A stretch of 20,928 bases of DNA, taken from assembly GCA_937996725.1 (NCBI GenBank), contig CALKUR010000149.1:1-20928 (forward strand), in the 5' to 3' direction. This document shows, one piece after another, positions 1 to 7,182 of this stretch; within the stretch, counting starts at the first letter, position 1, and each line of letters opens with the position of its first letter. This stretch comes from an uncultured Dechloromonas sp. (lineage in GTDB: Bacteria > Pseudomonadota > Gammaproteobacteria > Burkholderiales > Rhodocyclaceae). Position numbers and translations under genes: made by a program. The notes under the pieces are model-generated. The model was not told where the DNA came from, searched no databases, and saw only the letters and a list, made by a program, of their open reading frames with translations.

Positions 1-521
1 TCGCCCGTCCAGGGTTCGCAGTAGGTGGAGTACATGCCGCCACGCTGGTAGAAGGGGTCGGGCCAGATCTCGGTGGTTTTAACGAGCAGGGTGTCCATAT
101 CAAAGCTGACGGTATAGGCCATGCGTAGTTGGCTGGAGTCACACCAGCCCCAATTCCAATCCAGAGCGTTCTTCTGCGGGAAGCGGTAGGTGTCACGATA
201 AGGGCCGAGGATGCGCAGCACTTGCTCCTGAGTTTGGCCGATTTTGATTTCGGTGAAGTGCTTGAGGTCCAGCACTTGTTCTTTGCGGGTCATTTTACCG
301 TTGTCGTCAAAGTAGACCATGAAGCTGACCCAACCGGCCGGGCCACGCGGATAGGCCAGTTGTTCGATCTGGCCCTTTGGGTTCGTCCAGCTCATGGCGG
401 GTTTGCCCATGGTGGTTTCAACGTCAGCCACGGTGGCGACGCCTGGCTTGAGGCCAGCCCCGCTGTAGGAGGCACAAGCGGTGAGGCCGAGCAGGGTGAG
501 TAGGGTAATGAGATAGCGCAT
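1..521 (-). CDS. Lipoprotein with two BamE/SmpA-like repeats (C-terminus cut by window edge)
   Basis: The reading frame starts at the ATG whose complement is at 519-521 and stays open to the left edge, giving 173 codons without a stop. The N-terminus is a short hydrophobic signal ending in a lipobox, LTAC, with the acylated cysteine at residue 16, so the product should be a lipoprotein, probably in the outer membrane. Two tandem units resemble the SmpA/OmlA (BamE) fold. The first, about residues 24-75, contains TMGKPAMSW and YPRGPAGWVSFMVYFDDNG. The second, about residues 85-150, begins IKIGQTQEQVLRILGPY. Known BamE proteins help fold outer-membrane proteins, but tandem copies of this kind are usually annotated only by similarity, so the role here is inferred. 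Only 3 bases separate it from the permease gene upstream (stop at 525-527), so the two are probably co-transcribed. Codons beyond position 1 are missing. Confidence 0.8.
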   Translation of the reverse strand, partial: MRYLITLLTLLGLTACASYSGAGLKPGVATVADVETTMGKPAMSWTNPKGQIEQLAYPRGPAGWVSFMVYFDDNGKMTRKEQVLDLKHFTEIKIGQTQEQVLRILGPYRDTYRFPQKNALDWNWGWCDSSQLRMAYTVSFDMDTLLVKTTEIWPDPFYQRGGMYSTYCEPWTG

Positions 522-524
522 AAG

Positions 525-1286
525 TTAGTAGAAGATCAGTTTGAGGCCGATGAGGATGGTGGTGACCTCAAAGGCGCGCTTCATGAGTTTGTTGCCCTGG
601 CGGATAGCGATGTGCGTACCGATATAACCGCCGATCAGCGACCCGATGATGAGCGCCGGTAGCCATGCCCAGGCCACTTCGCCAGCGAGACCCAGCACCA
701 GCGCACCGGTGCCGTTCCAGGCCAGACCGCATAGCACGAGGGTGTAAGCGACGGCGCGTTTGTAGTCCATGCCGAAGTGCCGGATCAGCCAGATGGTGAG
801 GAATAGGCCGCTGCCCGAGGTGATGGATCCATTGAGAAACCCCACGGCAAAGAGCCCGGCCATGCCGGTTGCCAGACCGGTGCCGTGCCAGTTGCGCGGC
901 GAATAGTCCATACCCAGATTGGGTTTGAAGATGGAATAAAGCCCCAGCCCGGTGGTGAGAAAGCCCAGGGTCAATAGGGCAGGTTTCTCTGGCATATGCA
1001 GCACCAACGAAGCGCCGAGGATCACGCCGGGAATGCCGGCCCCTAGGATGAGTAGGCTATTACGTCGTTCAAGATGGCTGTCTTTGAGGTGTCGGAGCAT
1101 GGCACCGATACCGAGGAACACACTGGCCACTTTGTGGGTGGCGAGGGCCACCGCAAAACTCAGGCCGAGAAAGATCAGTATAGGAAACTGGATGAGCCCA
1201 AGTCCGCCGCCGGAGATCGCCGAAAAGAAATTGGCCACCACGGCGGTGATCAGCAATACGAGTTGTCCGGTCCAGTCGAGGGGCAT
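525..1286 (-). CDS. TauE/SafE-family membrane permease
   Basis: This 253-residue protein is very hydrophobic, with about seven or eight predicted membrane segments spread over its whole length, which is the usual size for the TauE/SafE (formerly DUF81) family. Family features are the glycine-rich N-terminal stretch AISGGGLGLIQFPILIFLG after the first membrane segment and a related internal stretch, FLNGSITSGSGLFLTIWLI, in the second half, consistent with the internal duplication of these transporters. Characterised members move sulfite, sulfoacetate or other organic anions across the inner membrane; the substrate here cannot be read from sequence. The start at 1286 gives a compact N-terminus running straight into the first membrane helix, but no strong Shine-Dalgarno precedes it. 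The lipoprotein gene follows after 3 bases. A 73-base gap separates it from the divergent gene at 1360. Confidence 0.85.
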   Translation of the reverse strand: MPLDWTGQLVLLITAVVANFFSAISGGGLGLIQFPILIFLGLSFAVALATHKVASVFLGIGAMLRHLKDSHLERRNSLLILGAGIPGVILGASLVLHMPEKPALLTLGFLTTGLGLYSIFKPNLGMDYSPRNWHGTGLATGMAGLFAVGFLNGSITSGSGLFLTIWLIRHFGMDYKRAVAYTLVLCGLAWNGTGALVLGLAGEVAWAWLPALIIGSLIGGYIGTHIAIRQGNKLMKRAFEVTTILIGLKLIFY

Positions 1287-1322
1287 GGGGTCATCAAACG
1301 ATGAAATGTTAAATTAGCCGTT

Positions 1323-1328
1323 ATTATA
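1323..1328 (-). promoter_or_regulatory. Candidate -10 box for the permease-lipoprotein pair
   Basis: Read on the minus strand this is a perfect TATAAT. It would place transcription start about 30 bases before the permease ATG. No good -35 hexamer is found at 15-18 bases, so the call rests on the -10 match and its position in the only AT-rich part of the 73-base divergent gap. On the plus strand the same bases read TATTAT and could serve the gene at 1360. Confidence 0.3.
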
Positions 1329-1359
1329 GGGACCAGTTCATATTCACCCGGCCTTATCT

Positions 1360-1725
1360 ATGCGAATCCCCGAAATCGTTGTCCTGGAAAAACTTACCCA
1401 GCCACTGGCGTCGAGCCGGGTATTTGCCGGGCGCGTGTTTCGTTCAATGTTTTTTGGCACGCTGATTGTGCTGACAACGCTGTTTAGCGGCATGGCCGGG
1501 TATCACTATCTGGAAGCGATTCCCTGGCTGGATGCCTTTGTGAACGCGACGATGATCATGTCGGGTATGGGCGTGCTCGATGCACCGACCACGGTCTATG
1601 GCAAGCTCTTCGAGGGCTTTTACGCCTTGTTCTGTGGTTTGGTGCTGATTGTGGCGACCGCTATTGCCTTCACGCCGGTGATCCACCGATTTTTGCACAA
1701 GTTGCACATCGAAGACGACGAGTAA
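1360..1725 (+). CDS. Small two-helix membrane protein resembling a potassium-channel core
   Basis: The 121-residue product has a short charged N-terminus (1-28), a hydrophobic helix at about 29-50, a re-entrant-looking stretch at about 54-72 (PWLDAFVNATMIMSGMG), a second helix at about 82-106 and a short acidic tail ending EDDE. Helix, pore-like loop, helix is the plan of 2TM ion channels, and the spacing suits it, but the filter position reads SGMGV rather than the TVGYG of potassium channels. I recall similar short proteins annotated as hypothetical or ion-channel-like in other proteobacteria, but cannot confirm this here. Transport of any ion is therefore inference. tadA follows 8 bases later and the L,D-transpeptidase gene overlaps tadA, so this is probably the first gene of a three-gene unit. 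No clear Shine-Dalgarno precedes the ATG. Confidence 0.7.
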   Translation: MRIPEIVVLEKLTQPLASSRVFAGRVFRSMFFGTLIVLTTLFSGMAGYHYLEAIPWLDAFVNATMIMSGMGVLDAPTTVYGKLFEGFYALFCGLVLIVATAIAFTPVIHRFLHKLHIEDDE

Positions 1726-1733
1726 TTGCCCGT

Positions 1734-2231
1734 ATGTCTGCAGACGATGTTCGCTATATGACCGAGGCGCTGGCGCTGGCGCGATCCGGTGCCGAGCACG
1801 ACGAGGTGCCCGTCGGTGCTGTGGTCGTGATTGATGGGCAGGTGATCGGACGGGGTTTTAACCAGCCGATTGGCACGCATGATCCGACGGCACACGCCGA
1901 GGTGATGGCGCTGCGTGATGCGGCGGTCCGTGTGGGTAACTATCGGTTACCGGGTGCGACCTTGTACGTGACGGTGGAGCCTTGTGCGATGTGCGCCGGT
2001 GCGATTCAGCATGCGCGGATCGGGCGGGTGGTCTTTGGCACCAAAGAACCTAAGACCGGTGCTTGTGGCAGCGTGGTGGATCTGTTTGCCGAAGCCCGGT
2101 TGAACCACCATGCCGAGGTGGAGGGTGGGTTGCTGGCAGAAGACAGTGCCGCGTTGATTGCGTCGTTTTTTCAGCGACGACGGGCCGAAGCACGCGACCT
2201 ACGAGACGCAAGGAAGAACGATGCGGATTGA
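1734..2231 (+). CDS. tadA: tRNA-specific adenosine deaminase TadA
   Basis: TadA deaminates adenosine 34 of tRNA-Arg(ACG) to inosine, allowing one tRNA to read several arginine codons; it is normally essential and acts as a cytoplasmic homodimer. The 165-residue protein has the full cytidine/tRNA deaminase zinc site: HAE with zinc ligand H54 and proton-shuttle E56, and PCAMC with ligands C84 and C87. The stretch GRGFNQPIGTHDPTAHAE is typical of TadA rather than of cytidine or guanine deaminases. Length matches the family. A second in-frame ATG at codon 9 could also be the start; I kept the first because it sits 8 bases after the preceding gene. The last 11 bases overlap the start of the next gene, suggesting translational coupling. 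Confidence 0.95.
   Translation: MSADDVRYMTEALALARSGAEHDEVPVGAVVVIDGQVIGRGFNQPIGTHDPTAHAEVMALRDAAVRVGNYRLPGATLYVTVEPCAMCAGAIQHARIGRVVFGTKEPKTGACGSVVDLFAEARLNHHAEVEGGLLAEDSAALIASFFQRRRAEARDLRDARKNDAD
2210..2214 (+). promoter_or_regulatory. Shine-Dalgarno that fixes the L,D-transpeptidase start
   Basis: AAGGA lies 6 bases before the ATG at 2221, inside the final codons of tadA. It supports the 2221 start over an in-frame upstream start at 2158, whose extra 21 residues would be read out of frame from tadA and do not resemble the family. Confidence 0.7.
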
Positions 2232-2703
2232 AGTCTCCATTGCTGATCAGACCCTGACGCTACTGGATGATGCGGGTGGCGTGATCAAGCGTTACCGTGT
2301 ATCCACGGCGGCCAAGGGCGCGGGCGAACAGATGAACAGTTATCAGACGCCGCGGGGACGTCATCGCATTCGTGCCCGCATTGGCGATGGTTTACCCCTG
2401 GGTGCTGTGTTACGCGGTCGGCGGCCGACGGGCGAGATCTGTACGCCGGAACTGATGGCGGCACAACCGGGTAAAGACTGGATTCTGACGCGGATTCTCT
2501 GGCTCTGCGGCGAAGAGCCGGGCGTTAATCGTGGTGGCCAGGTGGATACGATGCGTCGCTATGTGTATATCCATGGCACGCCGGATGAGACCACGCTGGG
2601 TGTTCCCGGCTCGCACGGGTGCGTGCGTATGGCCAATACCGACATGGTTGAGCTGTTTGATACGGTGCCCGTGGGCACCCCGGTATTGATCCGAGAGCAC
2701 TGA
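2221..2703 (+). CDS. YkuD-type L,D-transpeptidase domain protein without a signal peptide
   Basis: The 160-residue product is almost only a YkuD domain. The N-terminus, IEVSIADQTLTLLDDAGG, is the usual first strand pair of the fold, and the catalytic block reads YIHGTPDETTLGVPGSHGCVRM, with H118, H132, the nucleophile C134 and R136. L,D-transpeptidases form 3-3 peptidoglycan cross-links or attach lipoproteins to the wall using a cysteine, so they normally work in the periplasm. Here there is no signal peptide, lipobox or membrane segment with the chosen start, nor with the 21-residue upstream extension. This short leaderless form is known to be annotated in proteobacteria, but its place of action is unclear. 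The gene overlaps tadA by 11 bases. Its TGA stop lies in the left arm of a hairpin shared with ygfZ. Confidence 0.85.
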   Translation: MRIEVSIADQTLTLLDDAGGVIKRYRVSTAAKGAGEQMNSYQTPRGRHRIRARIGDGLPLGAVLRGRRPTGEICTPELMAAQPGKDWILTRILWLCGEEPGVNRGGQVDTMRRYVYIHGTPDETTLGVPGSHGCVRMANTDMVELFDTVPVGTPVLIREH

Positions 2704-2720
2704 GCGATAAAATCGCTCAG
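2700..2720. terminator. Perfect hairpin holding both convergent stop codons
   Basis: CTGAGCGAT, loop AAA, ATCGCTCAG: a perfect 9-bp stem. The TGA stop of the L,D-transpeptidase (2701-2703) is in one arm and the complement of the ygfZ TGA stop (2717-2719) is in the other. There is no T-run on either side, so intrinsic termination is not assured; a role in 3'-end protection or as a Rho-dependent end is possible. Confidence 0.55.
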
Positions 2721-3631
2721 GTAGGTTGCTCGGCCTCAGGCGCGGGCATCACTTCGTCGATGAGTGTGAGATCAATCCGACCTTGATCGGTTTCCAGATA
2801 GATCGCGCCGGCAATAGCGTCTTGTTGCAGGACGGCCAGCGCCAACCATGTATTCCCCGATTCGGCAGGCGCAGCGCTGAGTAGACTGCCGCACGCCTGG
2901 CCATTGAGCACGGCTGAGCGGACTTCGCTGCCGGTAGCCAACGGTTGTTCGGCTTTTAAGCGATAGAGGTGACGTTTGATCTTGCCCAGGTAGTGGGTAC
3001 GGGCAACGATTTCCTGGCCAGGGTAGCAGCCTTTTTTGAAGCTGACACCACCCAGTTTGTCGAGGTTGACCATCTGCGGGACGTAATGCTCACTGGTTGC
3101 TTGAGTGACGAGCGGGAAGCCCTGAGCAATATCGGCGCGCAGCCAGGCCTCGGCCGGGGCTTCGTGGAGGCCAGTGGTTAGGCTTGCCAATGCGGCTTGG
3201 GTGCCGGTCAGCAGTACCCGGGTGTGATCGAGGCGAATGGCGGTAACACTATCGGTCTGGCGAACCTGCCAGGCTTCAGTAGGTAGGGCGAGTGCGCCCA
3301 GCGCGGCCGGTGGGTTGAGCAGACCGGCCACCGGGTCTTCCAAGCGGGTGATCTGTACCTTCAGGCGCAGCACGTACATCTTGAGGCGTTTAGCGATGGC
3401 GTCCGCCACATCGCTGGACAGGATCAGGCGGTAGCCGTTAGCAACGGGCCAGATCACAAAGGTGGTGAGCAAGCGGCCCTTGGCAGTACACCAGCCGGAG
3501 ATCTGGGCCTTCTCGGGATTCAGTAGCTTCACATCGCTAGGGACTTGGGCCTGTAGGAAGGCCTGGGCGTCTTCGCCGGTGAGTTCCAGGACGGTCAGAT
3601 GGGGCAGGGAGATCAGGGTTGGTGTGTTCAT
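2717..3631 (-). CDS. ygfZ: YgfZ/GcvT-like folate-binding iron-sulfur cluster repair protein
   Basis: YgfZ is a tetrahydrofolate-binding relative of the glycine-cleavage T protein that helps build or repair certain iron-sulfur enzymes such as MiaB. The signature KGCYPGQE is present at residues 200-207, with the conserved cysteine at 202, preceded by YVPQMVNLDKLGGVSFK and followed by IVARTHYLGK, all typical. The protein is 304 residues. The start at 3631 gives MNTPTLISLPHLTVLELTG, the usual beginning of the family; the frame stays open for 86 more codons upstream, but that part is antisense to mltG and shows no family resemblance. Only 19 bases separate this start from the divergent mltG start, so any promoter must overlap coding sequence. 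The convergent L,D-transpeptidase gene ends 13 bases away. Confidence 0.93.
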   Translation of the reverse strand: MNTPTLISLPHLTVLELTGEDAQAFLQAQVPSDVKLLNPEKAQISGWCTAKGRLLTTFVIWPVANGYRLILSSDVADAIAKRLKMYVLRLKVQITRLEDPVAGLLNPPAALGALALPTEAWQVRQTDSVTAIRLDHTRVLLTGTQAALASLTTGLHEAPAEAWLRADIAQGFPLVTQATSEHYVPQMVNLDKLGGVSFKKGCYPGQEIVARTHYLGKIKRHLYRLKAEQPLATGSEVRSAVLNGQACGSLLSAAPAESGNTWLALAVLQQDAIAGAIYLETDQGRIDLTLIDEVMPAPEAEQPT

Positions 3632-3650
3632 ATTGGTATCATAAGAGGCT

Positions 3651-4643
3651 ATGACGCAATTGACCAGATTGATCAAACCCTTGCTGGCTGCCGGGCTATT
3701 GCTGGCCGTCGGTTTTTTGGCGTTGGTCTGGTGGCCGGTGCCGCTGAGCGAGCCCAAGTTGCTGGTGCGCGTGCCGGCCGGGGCCTCGTTAAAAGTCGCG
3801 GCACAATCGTTGAATACCGGTGGGGTGCAGGTACCGGCCTGGATTATTTCTGGCGTGGGTCGGGTGGCTGGTTTGTCGACGAGTATCAAGGCGGGCAGCT
3901 ACGAGTTTGATCAGGGCATTTCTCTTTGGGCGCTGCTGCGTAAGTTGTCGAGCGGCGATACCAGCCAGGGTGACGTGCTGTTTGTTGAAGGCATCAGCTT
4001 TCGTGAACTGCGCGCCAAGTTAAACGCGCAGCCGGATCTGATTCATACGACGCAGTCGCTGAGCGACCAGGCCATCATGGCCAAGCTGGGCGTACCGGAT
4101 CGCAAGCCGGAGGGTTGGTTTTTTCCCGACACCTATCGTTTTGATAAACGCTCGGAAGACTTGGAAGTACTGAGCCGGGCAATGACGGCGATGCAGAAGC
4201 AGCTGGATGTGGTGTGGCAGGGGCGTGATGCCAACCTGCCGTTGAAGACGCCCTACGAATTGCTGATTCTGGCATCCATCGTGGAAAAGGAAACCGGTGC
4301 GGCGGTGGATCGTGCACAAATCGCCGGCGTATTTGTGAACCGTTTGCGTCAGGGCATGCGTTTGCAGACGGACCCGACCGTGATCTACGGCATGGGCGAT
4401 CGCTACGACGGCAACATCCGCAAGAGTGATCTGCAACGGGATACGCCGCACAATACCTATACGCGTGCGGGTTTGCCGCCGACGCCGATCTGTATGCCGG
4501 GGCAGGCCTCGTTGCAGGCAGCGGCGCATCCGGCGGTGACGGATGCACTGTACTTTGTGGCGCGCGGTGATGGCACCAGTCATTTTTCAGCGAGTCTGGA
4601 TTCCCATAACCAGGCCGTGAATCAATACCAACGGGGCAAGTGA
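3651..4643 (+). CDS. mltG: Endolytic murein transglycosylase MltG (YceG)
   Basis: MltG cuts nascent glycan strands at the inner membrane and is thought to end their polymerisation. The 330-residue protein has a single N-terminal membrane anchor (about residues 10-29), a LysM-like region (about 37-100) and the YceG catalytic domain. The catalytic glutamate lies in ILASIVEKET (E212), followed by the conserved NRLRQGMRLQTDPTVIYG and the C-terminal block YFVARGDGTSHFS...SHNQAVNQY. No family hallmark is missing. The start is supported by the anchor following at once and by AGAGG close upstream, though its spacing is short. The stop codon overlaps or nearly touches the tmk start, beginning a dense operon through to 7937. 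Confidence 0.95.
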   Translation: MTQLTRLIKPLLAAGLLLAVGFLALVWWPVPLSEPKLLVRVPAGASLKVAAQSLNTGGVQVPAWIISGVGRVAGLSTSIKAGSYEFDQGISLWALLRKLSSGDTSQGDVLFVEGISFRELRAKLNAQPDLIHTTQSLSDQAIMAKLGVPDRKPEGWFFPDTYRFDKRSEDLEVLSRAMTAMQKQLDVVWQGRDANLPLKTPYELLILASIVEKETGAAVDRAQIAGVFVNRLRQGMRLQTDPTVIYGMGDRYDGNIRKSDLQRDTPHNTYTRAGLPPTPICMPGQASLQAAAHPAVTDALYFVARGDGTSHFSASLDSHNQAVNQYQRGK

Positions 4644-4645
4644 GC

Positions 4646-5284
4646 ATGAACACGTCGCAGTCAGGTCGCTTTATTACCGTTGAGGGTATCGATGGTGCTG
4701 GGAAGAGCTCGCACATCGAATGGTTGCGTGAGTACCTCACCAACCTGGGACATTCGGTGATTGTGACGCGTGAACCGGGTGGTACGCCTTTAGGTGAGTC
4801 ACTGCGCACCTTGCTACTCAATGAACCGATGTCGCCCGAAACCGAGATGATGCTGATGTTTGCTGCCCGCGCAGAGCATCTGGCTACGGTGATTCGCCCG
4901 GCGCTGGCACGTGGTGCCTGGGTTATCTCCGATCGTTTCTCGGATGCGACTTACGCGTATCAGGTCGGCGGTCGCGGTGTGCCGGAACGCAAGTTCACCG
5001 CCTTGGAGGAATGGGTGCAGGAAGGTCTGCAGCCGGATTGCACGATTCTGTTTGATGTGTCCGTTGCGACGGCGCAAGCGCGACTGCACGATACGCGCGT
5101 GCTCGATCGTTTCGAACGTGAGGCGGCCGATTTCCACCAGCGTGTGCGGGATGCCTATCACGCCCGTGCGGCGCAGTACCCACAACGGATTCGTCCGGTA
5201 GCGTCGGATGTGCCGATGCCCCAAGTCCGCGAGCAGATTCTTGCGGCCTTGGGCGATCTTCTGGCATCGGGTAAGGGCGCATGA
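4646..5284 (+). CDS. tmk: Thymidylate kinase
   Basis: The enzyme phosphorylates dTMP to dTDP with ATP, a step needed by both the de novo and salvage routes to dTTP. The P-loop reads GIDGAGKS at residues 14-21, followed by the TREPGGTPLGE block that holds the dTMP-binding residues, the DRF motif in VISDRFSDATYAYQ, and the late stretch RFEREAADFHQRVRDAY. Length is 212 residues, as expected. A GTG at 4640 that overlaps the mltG stop would add two residues; I prefer the ATG at 4646 because GGGG at 4633-4636 is then at a normal ribosome-binding distance, while it would be too close for the GTG. The 3' end overlaps holB by four bases (ATGA). Confidence 0.95.
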   Translation: MNTSQSGRFITVEGIDGAGKSSHIEWLREYLTNLGHSVIVTREPGGTPLGESLRTLLLNEPMSPETEMMLMFAARAEHLATVIRPALARGAWVISDRFSDATYAYQVGGRGVPERKFTALEEWVQEGLQPDCTILFDVSVATAQARLHDTRVLDRFEREAADFHQRVRDAYHARAAQYPQRIRPVASDVPMPQVREQILAALGDLLASGKGA

Positions 5285-6375
5285 TCGTCTGGCACGATAT
5301 TCATCGGAATGCCTGGGCGCAGCTGCAACGCGCGCGTCAGGATGGCCGTTTGCCGCATGCGTTGCTGCTGACTGGCCCGGCGGGTATTGGCAAGCTCGAC
5401 TTTGCTGAAGTGCTGGCGTCGAGTTTGCTGTGCGATACGCCGCGCGACGATGGCGTGGCCTGCGGGTCGTGTACCTCATGCACTTGGCACGCCTCGGGCA
5501 ACCATCCTGATTTCCGCCGCATACGCCCTGAGGCCTATGAAGACGAGGTTGTGGGCGACGATGAAGGCAAAGCCTCTGCCAAGAGCGATCGGAAGAAAAG
5601 TGAGCAGATCCGTATCGATCAGGTACGGGCGCTGGAATCCTTTATTCAGGTGGGCAGCCACCGTGGCCGCCGGGTGATTCTGATCGAACCGGCAGAAGCC
5701 ATGAACGAGGCGACGGCGAACGCTTTGCTGAAGTCGCTGGAAGAGCCGCCCGAGGGTGTGCATTTCCTGCTGGTGAGTCATGCCGCCGAGCGGTTGTTGC
5801 CGACGGTGCGCAGTCGTACCCGGGCTGTGCCCATGCGCGTGCCAGAACAATCCATGGCGCTGTCACAACTCAAGGCGATGGGGATTGCTACCCAGGACGG
5901 CGCGCTGTGGCTCAACCGTTGTGCTGGCGCTTTACGCTTTGCGCTGGCCCTGGCGCAGGCTGCCAAGAAGGACCCAGCTGCCACCGATGAAGCGACCGCC
6001 GAAGTGGCGATTCTGGATGCCTTACTGGCACAGTTACCGTTAGGCGCGCGTCTCGATCCCTTAGCGTTGGCGCGTTCATGTGAAACCTTGATCAAGGGTG
6101 ATCAATCGGGTTTGCGTCTGGCGCAGTTGATTGATTGGTTGCAGCGTTGGGCGCTCGATCTGCAACTGGTCCGCCTGGGGTCAACGGCGAAGGCCTTTCC
6201 TGAATTGCAGCCCACCTTTGAAAAGCTCACGGCCGGTATCAATGACGAGGCGCTCGCACGCTTTCCCGAGGTGTTGCTGGAGGCACGTCGCCTGAGCGCG
6301 CATCCGTTGAATATCCGACTCTTTCTCGAATCCATTTTTTCCCGCGCGGTGGGATTGTTCGAAACCCGCGCCTGA
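5281..6375 (+). CDS. holB: DNA polymerase III subunit delta'
   Basis: Delta' is part of the clamp loader that opens the beta sliding clamp at primed DNA. The 364-residue protein starts with the AAA+ fold: a Walker A-like GPAGIGK at 32-38, a four-cysteine zinc module at C51, C61, C64 and C67, then IRIDQVRAL, a typical delta' stretch, NEATANALLKSLEEPPEGVHFLLVSH, and the sensor region LLPTVRSRTR. Two points are unusual. The SRC motif of clamp-loader subunits reads SRT here. A charged low-complexity insert of about 25 residues (about 85-108) lies between the zinc module and IRIDQ, something I recall as common in betaproteobacteria. The start overlaps tmk as ATGA, and tatD begins 6 bases after the stop. 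Confidence 0.93.
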   Translation: MIVWHDIHRNAWAQLQRARQDGRLPHALLLTGPAGIGKLDFAEVLASSLLCDTPRDDGVACGSCTSCTWHASGNHPDFRRIRPEAYEDEVVGDDEGKASAKSDRKKSEQIRIDQVRALESFIQVGSHRGRRVILIEPAEAMNEATANALLKSLEEPPEGVHFLLVSHAAERLLPTVRSRTRAVPMRVPEQSMALSQLKAMGIATQDGALWLNRCAGALRFALALAQAAKKDPAATDEATAEVAILDALLAQLPLGARLDPLALARSCETLIKGDQSGLRLAQLIDWLQRWALDLQLVRLGSTAKAFPELQPTFEKLTAGINDEALARFPEVLLEARRLSAHPLNIRLFLESIFSRAVGLFETRA

Positions 6376-6381
6376 CCGGTT

Positions 6382-7182
6382 ATGACGAAACTGATTGACT
6401 CCCATTGCCATCTGGATTTTGATGGCCTCTCCAACCGCCTGCCGGAGGTTTTATCCGCCATGGATGCGAACGGCATTGCCGGTTGTATGACCATTGGCGT
6501 GACCCTGGAAGAAGCGCCGCAGGTATTGGCGATAGCGCATGCGCATCCGCAGATCTTTGCCTCGGTCGGTGTGCATCCGGAATATGCCGATCACCAGGAG
6601 CCGGATGAAGCGATTCTGTGTGAACTGGGCTCTGATCCCAAGGTGTTGGCCATAGGCGAGACTGGTCTGGATTACCATTGGCACAAGGATCGCCCGGAGT
6701 GGCAGCGTGAACGTTTCCGGGTTCACATCAGGGCCGCGCGTGCGTTGAAAAAACCGCTGGTGATTCATACGCGTGAAGCGTCGGAAGACACCCTGGCGAT
6801 TCTGAAGGAAGAGGGCGCTTCGGAGGTTGGTGGGATCCTGCATTGCTTTACCGAATCGTTGGCCGTGGCACAGGCGGGCATTGAACTGGGTTTTTATATT
6901 TCGCTCTCGGGGATTGTCAGCTTCAAGAAGGCGGAGCAGGTACACGAAGTGGCACGTTCCATTCCGCTGGATCGCTTGCTGGTCGAAACCGATGCGCCGT
7001 ATCTGGCACCGGTGCCTTATCGCGGTAAGCCCAATGAACCCGCCTATGTGAAGCATGTGGCCGAGGCCATTGCCGATTTACGCCAAATCTCACTGGAAGA
7101 GGTGGCGGCAGCGACGAGCCGCAACTTTTTGACCTTGTTTCCGGCGGCTGCGGCCGTGCTCGAACCGAGGGTTGGCGCATGA
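6382..7182 (+). CDS. TatD-family metal-dependent hydrolase
   Basis: TatD/YcfH proteins are TIM-barrel metallohydrolases; E. coli TatD shows 3'-5' exonuclease activity and others act on D-tyrosyl substrates, so the exact substrate here is open. The 266-residue protein carries the full metal site: H8 and H10 in DSHCHLD, E93 in GETGLDYHW, H129 in VIHTREA, H154 in HCF and D204 in ETDAPYLAP. Position after holB is the usual context of the YcfH branch (ycfH in E. coli). In many gammaproteobacteria and Neisseriales a pilZ gene lies between holB and tatD; here the gap is 6 bases, so none is present. The stop overlaps the next start as ATGA. Confidence 0.93.
   Translation: MTKLIDSHCHLDFDGLSNRLPEVLSAMDANGIAGCMTIGVTLEEAPQVLAIAHAHPQIFASVGVHPEYADHQEPDEAILCELGSDPKVLAIGETGLDYHWHKDRPEWQRERFRVHIRAARALKKPLVIHTREASEDTLAILKEEGASEVGGILHCFTESLAVAQAGIELGFYISLSGIVSFKKAEQVHEVARSIPLDRLLVETDAPYLAPVPYRGKPNEPAYVKHVAEAIADLRQISLEEVAAATSRNFLTLFPAAAAVLEPRVGA

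Noticed and set aside
3632..3889. Upstream extension of ygfZ by 86 codons
   Set aside because: The extension is antisense to the start of mltG, has no resemblance to YgfZ, and the ATG at 3631 gives the family's normal N-terminus.
4075..4821. Long minus-strand frame over mltG and tmk
   Set aside because: It is antisense to two well-identified genes and has no recognisable motif.
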